Below, in pieces: positions 1-6,016 of a stretch of 22,141 nucleotides of DNA; positions within the stretch are counted from its first letter, which is position 1, and each line of letters opens with the position of its first letter. The DNA lies in the NCBI GenBank assembly GCA_023131935.1, contig JAGLYY010000163.1, forward strand, positions 1 to 22,141. The letters are read 5' to 3'. The notes below the pieces were generated by a model. The model saw only the letters and a list, made by a program, of their open reading frames with translations, had not been told where the DNA came from and searched no databases. The translations under genes and the position numbers were made by a program. The DNA is from Spirochaetales bacterium. GTDB taxonomy: Bacteria > Spirochaetota > Spirochaetia > JAGLYY01.

Positions 1-502
1 CTATCAGCTTAAACTGATTTCAATATCACGTCAAATATGCATAACTAGCGAGTATCCCGCAGACATATCAGATATCGGGGTACATAGCCTGCATTTCTGT
101 TAGATATTACCTCTAAATGGCTTACTGTACTGCAATATTGCATGTCTACCACCTCCATATCTGCCTATCTGCCCGTATCTTAGCGTAAATACCGCACATT
201 TTCAACTTTCTATTGAAGTACCTATGAAGCACGTTTGAACCGGAAAGGTAAACAGCACAAAACACACTAAGATGGTTTAATTTAGTTCAAGAAGTATCTT
301 CCCCATCCTCACCCCTTTGCGGCCTTGGCGCCTTTGCGTGAGGTCTTCTTCCTCTTCCCCACACTCCATTCCTTCCTCTGTGGCAAATTTCTTATTTATA
401 AAATAGTAAAAAACATAGCATCCTGAAGCACCGGTTACAAAAACCCCTTTATATATTGTAAATACCGAAGGAAATGAGTACCATTTCAATATGGAGAGCC
501 GA
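1..502. other. Non-coding left end
   Basis: I see no supportable gene here. A short open stretch on the plus strand from about base 2 to a stop near 106 has no start and no recognisable motif, so I do not call it the tail of a gene. Bases 1-290 look like unique AT-rich sequence with no clear terminator or RNA fold. From about 302 the sequence enters a repeat unit (described separately), and it ends just before a small coiled-coil gene. Confidence 0.6.
302..438 (+). repeat. Low-complexity repeat unit, copy A
   Basis: This is a pyrimidine-rich unit made of short motifs in order: CTTTGCGGCCTTGGCGCC, TCTTCTTCCTCTTCCCC, ACACTCCATTC, CTCTGTGGCAAA and, near its end, CATAGCATCCTGAAGC. The same motifs recur in the same order downstream at about 850-1074, on the other side of the small gene, so the two copies form imperfect direct repeats around it. 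I recall similar GCG-rich and CTCTGTGG-type repeats in other environmental bacterial genomes, but I cannot name a characterised family. Confidence 0.7.
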
Positions 503-832
503 ATGGAAGACATGATGGAAATTCTCGAGCAGGAGCTTGAAGAGGCAGTTGAAGTAAAGAACAAAAAGTCTCTCCACCGCTATATCGTACTGTTAACCGA
601 AAACATCATCCGGAAGGATAGCTACGAAAAAGAACAGCTCGAGCTGAGAAGCGACATAAAGACACTGGCAGAAATAGTAAAACAGGGTTTTGAATATATG
701 GAAAAGCGGTTCGAAGTTGTTGATAAGCGCTTTGAAGATATGAACAAACGATTCACCATGATGTTTGCCTTCATGAACATCGGTTTCACTATCATCGTGC
801 TGCTGACAATCCTTTTTAAATTCATTGCCTGA
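503..832 (+). CDS. Small coiled-coil protein with C-terminal membrane anchor
   Basis: Function not recognised. The product is about 109 residues. The first ~90 are highly charged and predicted to be helical, with a heptad-like stretch (VKQGFEYMEKRFEVVDKRF, then EDMNKRF) typical of a coiled coil. The last ~20 residues (about 88-107) are hydrophobic and would form one membrane span with almost nothing after it, so this looks like a tail-anchored or C-terminally anchored oligomer. I chose the ATG at 503 because GGAG (493-496) lies 6 nt upstream; an in-frame ATG at 491 would add four residues but has no good ribosome site. Repeat copies flank the gene on both sides, with no other gene within 300 bases, which suggests a small cassette. 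An accessory protein is possible, but nothing shows a partner. Confidence 0.6.
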   Translation: MEDMMEILEQELEEAVEVKNKKSLHRYIVLLTENIIRKDSYEKEQLELRSDIKTLAEIVKQGFEYMEKRFEVVDKRFEDMNKRFTMMFAFMNIGFTIIVLLTILFKFIA

Positions 833-884
833 ATGTGGTCTCTTTTTTCTTCATCTTTATCCCTTAGCGGCCTTTGCGCCTTAG

Positions 885-907
885 CCTGCATGTAACGAAC
901 ATGCAGG
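885..907. repeat. Perfect 9-bp hairpin inserted in repeat copy B
   Basis: CCTGCATGT (885-893) pairs perfectly with ACATGCAGG (899-907) around a 5-nt loop. It is not followed by a T-run, so it is not a standard terminator. Copy C at 1122-1141 runs directly from CCTTAGC into GCGAGCTC, and copy B has this hairpin plus about 9 more bases between those same two blocks, with the dinucleotide GC at both borders. That makes it look like a discrete small insertion. Confidence 0.6.
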
Positions 908-961
908 GAAGATAGGCGCGAGCTCTTCTTCCTCTTCCCCCCCCCACACACTCCATTCTTC

Positions 962-1026
962 CTCTGTGACCTCTGTGGCAAAAATTCTTATTCGTTTAAG
1001 ATAAGATGGCCACAGAGTACACAGAG
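962..1026. repeat. Long inverted repeat (18-bp arms)
   Basis: CTCTGTGACCTCTGTGGC at 962-979 is matched by GCCACAGAGTACACAGAG at 1009-1026. The reverse complement differs at two central positions, with a 29-nt AT-rich loop between. Each arm is itself two copies of CTCTGTG. As RNA it would form a strong cruciform or hairpin in either direction, but there is no terminator-type U-tract. Confidence 0.75.
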
Positions 1027-1091
1027 AAAAGGGGAGATAGCTTAGGTCATAGCACCCTGAAACAACTGTTATACTTCAACTATAATTCTAC

Positions 1092-1197
1092 CCCTCTCTT
1101 TTCTTCATCCTCACTCCTTTGCGGCCTTAGCGCGAGCTCTTCTTCTTTCCCTCCTCCCTCCTCCCTCCTCCCTCCTCCCTCCTCCCTTCCCTCCCCC
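1092..1197 (+). repeat. Repeat unit, partial copy C, ending in C-rich tandem array
   Basis: Copy C repeats CTTCATCCTCACTCC, TTTGCGGCCTTAGCGC and GAGCTCTTCTTC from the other copies. It then departs into five exact tandem copies of the heptamer CTCCTCC (1151-1185), followed by CTTCCCTCCCCC. The CTCTGTGGCAAA end of the unit is missing. On the minus strand the array gives GGG runs separated by AGGA loops, a canonical four-stranded G-quadruplex pattern. The array ends 39 bases before the start codon of the pentapeptide-repeat gene. Confidence 0.75.
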
Positions 1198-1236
1198 TTG
1201 TGTAACTTCTCTCTTTTCTTTACATTTTGAGGTAAT

Positions 1237-1833
1237 ATGTTTTCTTTCGCTAAATGTTCACATAAGGGATGTACGAACTATGCTCTAACAGGCGAGGATT
1301 CCTGTTTTCTCCACCTGGAAAAGAAAAAGCTTTTTATGAAGAAATTCCTGGAAAAACTCTCTTGTGAAGATAAACATAAAAACCTCAACTTAAGCCACCT
1401 GGATTTTAGCGGTATTGATTTTTCCGGGAAATTTTTTCATGTCTGCAATTTCTCTCATAGTAAATTTGTGGGCTGCTGCTTCGATAAGGTGTTTATCCGG
1501 CTGAGTTTCTTTGACCATAGCCTGTTTGAGGACTGCAGTTTCCAGGGTGCGAATATCAAATATGGGGTTTTTGCCGCTTCCAGAATGAAAAAAGTTGATT
1601 TTAGCGGCTCTGATATTCTCAACACAAGTTTTATTGGCATGTCAGCTGAAGAAACAATTTTCAACGATTCGGACCTCTATTTCAGCATGTTCACCGATGC
1701 TGAATTGCGAAATGTTGAGATAAAAGATTGCAATCTGAAAAGGGTCAGCTTCATTAAAACCAGGCGGGAGGGGGTAAATTTCAAATATTCAAATTTTGAA
1801 GAGGCTGAGTTTGATGGGGAGCTTTTCGAATGA
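1237..1833 (+). CDS. Pentapeptide-repeat protein with N-terminal Cys/His cluster
   Basis: This 198-residue protein has two parts. Residues 7-26 carry C7-x4-C12-x10-C23-x2-H26, a spacing that could bind one zinc. From about residue 48 to the end the chain is made of five-residue repeats with a central Phe or Leu (LSHLDFSGIDFSG, CNFSHSKFVGC, FEDCSFQGANI, VDFSGSDILNTSF), which fold as a right-handed quadrilateral beta-helix. No signal peptide or membrane span is seen, so it is probably cytoplasmic. Known members include gyrase-protecting DNA mimics such as MfpA and Qnr, but most have no known role and I cannot assign one. The start is the ATG at 1237, with GAGG 4-7 nt upstream. Its stop overlaps the next gene's start as ATGA, so the two are probably co-expressed. 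The leader follows directly on the C-rich array. Confidence 0.85.
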   Translation: MFSFAKCSHKGCTNYALTGEDSCFLHLEKKKLFMKKFLEKLSCEDKHKNLNLSHLDFSGIDFSGKFFHVCNFSHSKFVGCCFDKVFIRLSFFDHSLFEDCSFQGANIKYGVFAASRMKKVDFSGSDILNTSFIGMSAEETIFNDSDLYFSMFTDAELRNVEIKDCNLKRVSFIKTRREGVNFKYSNFEEAEFDGELFE

Positions 1834-2399
1834 GGTTATTTTTTCATTTCGCTGTTCTGGGATTTTCCAATACATATCTCCTTGGCGGTGAAAACGGAGG
1901 AGATGCTGTTCTCATTGATCCCGGTGTTATGGACCTGCCTCTTTTACAACTCATCGAAAAAAACAACTACTACATCCGTTCAATCCTCCTTACCCACGAT
2001 CATAAGTCCCATGTAAACGGGATAAAAACTATAAAAAAAATCTATGATGCCGATATTTACGCTAATTCTCCACTAATATTGGAATATACAACAAAGGTAA
2101 TTCGTGACGGAGATCATCTTTCTCTGAATGATATCGAGATTGATATCCTGGAGGTTCCCGGTCACTCGAGTGATTCTCTGATTTTCCGGATAGAGGATGT
2201 TTTCTTTTCGGGAGATGCTTTTGGGGCTGGGTCTATCGGGTCAACCCCGAACAGTTACGCCAGGGCCTTGCTGGTGAACACCATTCGGGACAAGATTTTC
2301 AGCCAGGAAGATCACCTGATCATCCTGCCCGGTCATGGTCCTCCCAGTACCGTCGGCATTGAAAGAGACCACAATCCTTATCTGAAGAGATCCATTTAG
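1830..2399 (+). CDS. Metallo-beta-lactamase-fold hydrolase (glyoxalase II-like)
   Basis: This is a 189-residue hydrolase of the MBL fold, in the glyoxalase II-like group that cleaves thioesters or similar bonds at a metal centre. Visible motifs in order are LIDPG (29-32), the metal-binding THDHKSH (H56, H58, H61), PGHSSDS (H112), FSGDAF (D129) and LPGHGP (H169). In the usual HxHxDH motif the Asp supplies a ligand to the second metal; here that residue is Ser60 (codon TCC), so the site may hold one metal or use another ligand. The other expected ligands are present, which argues against a dead protein. The ATG overlaps the upstream stop by 4 nt, and GGGGAG sits 8 nt before it. Its stop overlaps the convergent rluD-like gene's stop by 4 nt. 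The substrate cannot be told from sequence. Confidence 0.85.
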   Translation: MRLFFHFAVLGFSNTYLLGGENGGDAVLIDPGVMDLPLLQLIEKNNYYIRSILLTHDHKSHVNGIKTIKKIYDADIYANSPLILEYTTKVIRDGDHLSLNDIEIDILEVPGHSSDSLIFRIEDVFFSGDAFGAGSIGSTPNSYARALLVNTIRDKIFSQEDHLIILPGHGPPSTVGIERDHNPYLKRSI

Positions 2400-3310
2400 T
2401 CAACTTTTCCCCTTTTTTCGATGATATATCTTTTAAACCGGTCCGGCATGGGCGCCCGGAATTGTCTGGGACACTCTTCCCTAGGTAAACGTATTTTTAA
2501 ACGATAGGCATGGAGCATGAGGGTCCGGTTCCCTGGATTCCGGGAATAGAGGGGATCCCCCACTATTGGATGCCTGATGGACAGCATATGCACCCGCAGT
2601 TGATGCGTACGCCCGGTTTCCGGGTAGAGGGCAACAAAGGTTGATTCCTTCCAGCGGGTGAGGACCCGGTACCGGGTTTTCGCGGCCTTTCCCCTCCCCG
2701 TCTTCCAGGTAAACTTTTTCCGGTGTTTCGGATCCCGGGACAGAAAACCTTCGACAGTGCCCTCTTTCTCCCTGATTACCCCTTTCACTATGGCGAGATA
2801 CATTTTTTTTGTTGTTTTTTTCCTGAACTGAGAAGAGAGATATTCCTGGGATTCAGGATTCCTTGCGGCAATGATCACACCGGAGGTATCCTTGTCCAAC
2901 CGGTGAACTATACCGGGCCTTATTAACTCACTGTTGAAATTCTCCCCATGATTTTTATAGTGATAGAGAAGTCCCTGGACGAGGGTTCCTGAATAATTGC
3001 CGGCCGCCGGATGAACTACCATTCCCTGCGATTTATTCAGGACAATCACATCAGCATTTTCGTAGATAATATCCAGGGGCAAAGGCTCAGGTACTATACC
3101 CGGCTCCTGCAGGTCCTCATACTCGACAACAATCTTATCACCGAACGATACTTTACCGGATAGTTTTGCTTCTTTCCCATTTATCCAGACTTTTGTATTT
3201 CGATGCCGGATCTGACTCCGGGAAAACAAGGAAAGATGCTCAGAGATGAATTTATCAACCCGCAACCCGTCGGGAATATCCTCCCCAACGGAGGCTTCGA
3301 CCTTGTTCAT
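2396..3310 (-). CDS. rluD: RluD-family 23S rRNA pseudouridine synthase
   Basis: This 304-residue enzyme isomerises uridines to pseudouridine in RNA. Residues about 15-65 form an S4 RNA-binding domain (GLRVDKFISEHL, SRSQIRHR). The catalytic domain follows, with the signature GIVHRLDKDTSG in which Asp139 is the expected nucleophile, then ETGRTHQLRVHM and HPIVGDPLY. Length and layout are those of the RluD/RluC family. RluD itself modifies 23S rRNA helix 69, but the exact target of this copy is inferred only from family resemblance. The start ATG overlaps the upstream gene's stop by 4 nt, with GGGGA about 10 nt before it, so it is probably translated from the yggS-led message. Confidence 0.9.
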   Translation of the reverse strand: MNKVEASVGEDIPDGLRVDKFISEHLSLFSRSQIRHRNTKVWINGKEAKLSGKVSFGDKIVVEYEDLQEPGIVPEPLPLDIIYENADVIVLNKSQGMVVHPAAGNYSGTLVQGLLYHYKNHGENFNSELIRPGIVHRLDKDTSGVIIAARNPESQEYLSSQFRKKTTKKMYLAIVKGVIREKEGTVEGFLSRDPKHRKKFTWKTGRGKAAKTRYRVLTRWKESTFVALYPETGRTHQLRVHMLSIRHPIVGDPLYSRNPGNRTLMLHAYRLKIRLPREECPRQFRAPMPDRFKRYIIEKRGKVD

Positions 3311-3702
3311 TGGGATGTTTCCCCAAGCCCGAGAAGGAAGTCTATAAGAGCGATAACGAGGGACACCCCTGCCGCGGAAAGGAGAATATATTTTTTTTCA
3401 TCTACGGTGAGGGGATCGGTCATCAGGGAATAATTCTCCTCTTTCAGTATCAGAGAGTTCTGAATAAGCCGGAAACCATCATAGGCAAGGCTGGAGACAA
3501 AGAGCGTGATAGGATAGGACCCGAAAAAAATAACCTCCCCTCGCCTTAAGTCCCGCAGCCAGGGGGGGAACTCCTCCTTTTCGTAAGGAACAGGTTCAGA
3601 GGGCTCTGATTCAGTGTCTTTCGTTTCAACATCATCGGCAGCTACGGGAACAATGAGGACCACGCACATTATTAATAATAGGAGGACTGAAGGCACCCTC
3701 AT
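3307..3702 (-). CDS. Small exported/membrane protein of unknown function
   Basis: Not recognised. The product has 131 residues. Residues 1-22 are a clear signal or anchor segment (MRVPSVLLLLIMCVVLIVPVA), followed by an acidic linker (DDVETKDTESEPSEPVPYEKEE). A second hydrophobic stretch lies around residues 55-75, and a third near the C-terminus (YILLSAAGVSLVIALIDFLLG), so it is probably an inner-membrane protein with two or three spans. It sits between yggS and the rluD-like gene, with 4-base ATGA overlaps on both sides. That argues it is a real, co-translated gene rather than noise, but the neighbours do not explain its job. Confidence 0.75.
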   Translation of the reverse strand: MRVPSVLLLLIMCVVLIVPVAADDVETKDTESEPSEPVPYEKEEFPPWLRDLRRGEVIFFGSYPITLFVSSLAYDGFRLIQNSLILKEENYSLMTDPLTVDEKKYILLSAAGVSLVIALIDFLLGLGETSQ

Positions 3703-4391
3703 ACCCGTGCTCCGAAAAGGGCTGTTCCTATTCTTACGAGGGTGGATCCCTCCTCGATTGCGATTTTAAAATCTGAGGACATACCCATGGACAAGATATC
3801 CATATGTAACTCAGGATACCGTTCTGAAGTTTTTTGGAACAATTCATGGAGAGAGCGGAAGGAATGGCGAACAGGGGCTTCCTCCCTGGTAAATGGGGCC
3901 ATTGTCATCAACCCTCTGATCGTAAGTTTTTCGAGGCTTAGAATTTCATCAATTGTCCGGTACATCTCATCAGAGCTACGAAAACCACTTTTACTTTCCT
4001 CTCCCGAGGTGTTGACCTCTAGGAGAATATCCATAGACCTGCCTGCTGAGATGAGTTTATCATTGAGAACCAGGGCTGTTTTTATTTTATCAATGGATTG
4101 AACACAGGAAGCAATTTTCACAACATACTTTGCTTTATTGCTCTGTAGGTGTCCAATGATGTGAAGTTCACCATCCTCATGAAAGTCCTCAAATTTACTT
4201 TGAGCTTCCAGCACCCGGTTTTCTCCGAACAACCGGATTCCCGCCTGGTAGGCAGCCTCCACCTCTTCTTTCAATCGCGTCTTAGACACCGCCATGAGCC
4301 TTATTTCCTCAGCCTTTCGTCCGGATCTATCAGCCGCCTCAGCTATCTGATCGATGATTTTTTCGATGTTCTCTCTGATCTTATTTATCAT
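3699..4391 (-). CDS. yggS: YggS/PLPBP-family pyridoxal phosphate homeostasis protein
   Basis: This is a PLP-binding protein that keeps free pyridoxal 5'-phosphate balanced, with no known catalytic reaction. The 230 residues match the family length. PLP would bind Lys37 in LMAVSKTR. Other family marks are FGENRVLEAQ, HIIGHLQSNKAK, the GLMTMAP strand and SMGMSSDFKIAIEEGSTLVRIG near the end. The same frame stays open far upstream, antisense to pdxS, but that part has no family similarity. I chose the ATG at 4391 because AAGGA precedes it and the family N-terminus starts here. It leads an ATGA-overlapped operon with the membrane protein and the pseudouridine synthase, and is divergent from pdxST, the PLP synthase genes. 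Confidence 0.92.
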   Translation of the reverse strand: MINKIRENIEKIIDQIAEAADRSGRKAEEIRLMAVSKTRLKEEVEAAYQAGIRLFGENRVLEAQSKFEDFHEDGELHIIGHLQSNKAKYVVKIASCVQSIDKIKTALVLNDKLISAGRSMDILLEVNTSGEESKSGFRSSDEMYRTIDEILSLEKLTIRGLMTMAPFTREEAPVRHSFRSLHELFQKTSERYPELHMDILSMGMSSDFKIAIEEGSTLVRIGTALFGARV

Positions 4392-4413
4392 CTTTCCTTC
4401 CCCATCTGCTGTC

Positions 4414-4465
4414 ATAATAACCTGAATGAGGTTCCCTTGACAATTCACAGTTTCTGAAATACTTT
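4414..4465. promoter_or_regulatory. Divergent promoters sharing one -35 box (yggS / pdxS)
   Basis: On the minus strand TTGTCA (4438-4443) is followed after 18 nt by TATTAT (4414-4419), pointing at yggS with a short leader. On the plus strand TTGACA (4437-4442) is followed after 17 nt by TACTTT (4460-4465), pointing at pdxS. The two -35 hexamers lie on the same seven bases, TTGACAA, which read well on both strands. The minus-strand promoter is the better match; the plus -10 is weak. Confidence 0.45.
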
Positions 4466-4539
4466 GACCATATGAGAGGGGACGCCGAAGCGCGCACCTT
4501 CTTGTAGAAAAGATAACATTAATTGTGGTGGTGATAGAT

Positions 4540-5445
4540 ATGAGTGAGAAACTCTGGTCTGAAAGACAAACCGCGACCTGGCGGACAAATGTTGGCCTTG
4601 CTGAGATGCTTAAAGGCGGGGTAATCATGGATGTCGTAAACGCTGAACAGGCCAGGATAGCTGAGGAAGCCGGTGCCGCTGCTGTAATGGCCCTTGAACG
4701 GGTCCCCGCAGATATCAGGGCTGATGGCGGTGTTGCCAGGATGTCAGATCCAAAAATGATAGAAGAAATCCAGGAGGCGGTGAGTATTCCTGTAATGGCA
4801 AAATGCAGAATCGGCCATTTCATGGAAGCACGAATATTAGAGGCCCTTGGTGTCGATTTCATCGATGAGAGCGAAGTTCTTACTCCCGCGGATGACCGGT
4901 TCCATGTCTTTAAGAATGATTTTAAAGTGCCCTTTGTCTGCGGCTGCCGGGACCTTGGAGAAGCCCTCAGGAGAATTGGCGAAGGCGCGGTCATGATCCG
5001 GACAAAGGGAGAAGCCGGTACCGGTGACGTTATCGAAGCAGTTCGACATATGCGCACTATTCAGGATGGGATCAAACGTCTCACCGGTCTTCCGGAAGCT
5101 GAGCTTATGACCGAAGCGAAAAACCTCGGCGCTCCCTACGATCTCGTTGTTGAAATCGCGAAAACCGGAAAACTACCGGTTCCGAATTTTTCCGCCGGAG
5201 GGGTTGCGACCCCGGCAGACGCCTCACTGATGATGCATCTCGGGGCGGAAAGTGTGTTTGTTGGTTCCGGAATCTTCAAATCGGGAGATCCCGCGAAACG
5301 GGCAAAGGCAATTGTAGAGTCTGTTACCTACTACAATGATCCTAAAAAACTCGCTGAAATATCCAGGGACCTGGGAGAACCGATGGTAGGCATCGGACTT
5401 TCTGAACTCCGGGAGGATCAGAGGCTCGCCAAACGGGGCTGGTAA
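4540..5445 (+). CDS. pdxS: Pyridoxal 5'-phosphate synthase, lyase subunit PdxS
   Basis: PdxS makes pyridoxal 5'-phosphate from ribose 5-phosphate, glyceraldehyde 3-phosphate and ammonia, the ammonia being supplied by PdxT. It works as a (beta-alpha)8 barrel assembled into a dodecamer. The 301-residue product has the family landmarks: VIMDVV (Asp31), RVPADIR, MAKCRIGH (Lys88, which forms the sugar adduct), ALGVDFIDESEVLTPAD, and MIRTKGEAGTG (Lys156, the second reactive lysine). The phosphate-binding FSAGGVATPADASLMM and VFVGSGIF follow. I chose the ATG at 4540; a GTG at 4525 would add five residues of unlikely sequence. It lies 1 nt from pdxT and divergent from yggS. Confidence 0.97.
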   Translation: MSEKLWSERQTATWRTNVGLAEMLKGGVIMDVVNAEQARIAEEAGAAAVMALERVPADIRADGGVARMSDPKMIEEIQEAVSIPVMAKCRIGHFMEARILEALGVDFIDESEVLTPADDRFHVFKNDFKVPFVCGCRDLGEALRRIGEGAVMIRTKGEAGTGDVIEAVRHMRTIQDGIKRLTGLPEAELMTEAKNLGAPYDLVVEIAKTGKLPVPNFSAGGVATPADASLMMHLGAESVFVGSGIFKSGDPAKRAKAIVESVTYYNDPKKLAEISRDLGEPMVGIGLSELREDQRLAKRGW

Positions 5446-5446
5446 A

Positions 5447-6016
5447 ATGACGAAACTCATTGGAGTACTCGCTCTTCAGGGGGGCTTTCACAAGCATGTG
5501 GAAGCCCTCAGTCGATCAGGAAGCAGGACGAAAGAGGTCCGGACCGCCTCTGATCTCAAAGGACTAGATGGCCTTTTGATCCCGGGCGGCGAAAGTACTG
5601 CTATCGCAAAACTATTAGTTAATTTTGGAATCATAGACCCCCTTCTTCGAAGAATAAACAGCGGGATGCCTGTGTTTGGGACCTGCGCCGGTATGATTCT
5701 CCTTTCTACAGAGATATCAGGATATGATCAATTTCATCTTGGATGCCTGGATATTTCTGTTGAACGGAATGCCTATGGAAGACAGCTTGAAAGTTTTGAG
5801 TCTGAAACGCTGATCTCATCTTTAGGACAGGAGCCCTTTCGCACAATCTTCATCCGGGCTCCAAAAATTACCAGGCTGGGGGAAAATGTCGAGGTCCTTG
5901 GGACTTACAAAGGCAGCGAAATATTCGTACGGCAGGACTCAATTCTGGCTGCCAGTTTCCATCCGGAACTGACAGATGATCTTCGGGTCCACGAATATTT
6001 TATATCAATGCTGTAA
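5447..6016 (+). CDS. pdxT: Pyridoxal 5'-phosphate synthase, glutaminase subunit PdxT
   Basis: PdxT hydrolyses glutamine and channels ammonia to PdxS. It is a class I glutamine amidotransferase of 189 residues, normal for the family. Visible motifs are GVLALQGGFHKHVEAL near the N-terminus, LIPGGEST (46-51), FGTCAGM with the nucleophile Cys80, and SFHPELTDD with His172 and Glu174 completing the triad. Only one base separates it from the pdxS stop, so the two form an operon. Its 3' end overlaps the 3' end of the convergent diguanylate cyclase gene by 12 nt. Confidence 0.97.
   Translation: MTKLIGVLALQGGFHKHVEALSRSGSRTKEVRTASDLKGLDGLLIPGGESTAIAKLLVNFGIIDPLLRRINSGMPVFGTCAGMILLSTEISGYDQFHLGCLDISVERNAYGRQLESFESETLISSLGQEPFRTIFIRAPKITRLGENVEVLGTYKGSEIFVRQDSILAASFHPELTDDLRVHEYFISML

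Larger units (their letters stand above)
850..1074 (+). repeat. Low-complexity repeat unit, copy B
   Basis: This is the second copy of the unit seen at 302-438, in the same orientation and motif order: TTAGCGGCCTTTGCGCC, GAGCTCTTCTTCCTCTTCC, ACACTCCATTC, CTCTGTGGCAAAA, then CATAGCACCCTGAAAC. Compared with copies A and C it is longer. It carries a roughly 32-nt insertion containing a perfect hairpin (885-907), a C-run of nine, and an added reverse-complement block (1009-1026) that makes an inverted repeat with 962-979. Confidence 0.7.
833..1236. other. Repeat-filled intergenic stretch
   Basis: No gene is supported here. Apparent reading frames on both strands translate simple repeats (runs of Ser/Pro on the plus strand) and are rejected. 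The stretch holds repeat copies B and C, a short perfect hairpin, a long inverted repeat and a C-rich tandem array, each listed separately, and then the short leader and ribosome site of the pentapeptide-repeat gene. Confidence 0.7.

Noticed and set aside
622..981. Minus-strand frame across the small coiled-coil gene and repeat copy B
   Set aside because: Antisense to a better supported gene and composed largely of repeat sequence.
302..1197. CRISPR array or integron attC sites
   Set aside because: Copies are unequal, few, without regular unique spacers; no cas, integrase or attC-type core sites are present.
1006..1230. Plus-strand frame rich in Ser and Pro through the C-rich array
   Set aside because: It is a translation of the tandem repeat and the inverted repeat, with no ribosome site or domain.
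4392..5057. Long N-terminal extension of yggS antisense to pdxS
   Set aside because: The extra 222 residues have no family similarity, overlap a certain gene, and a family-like start with a ribosome site exists at 4391.
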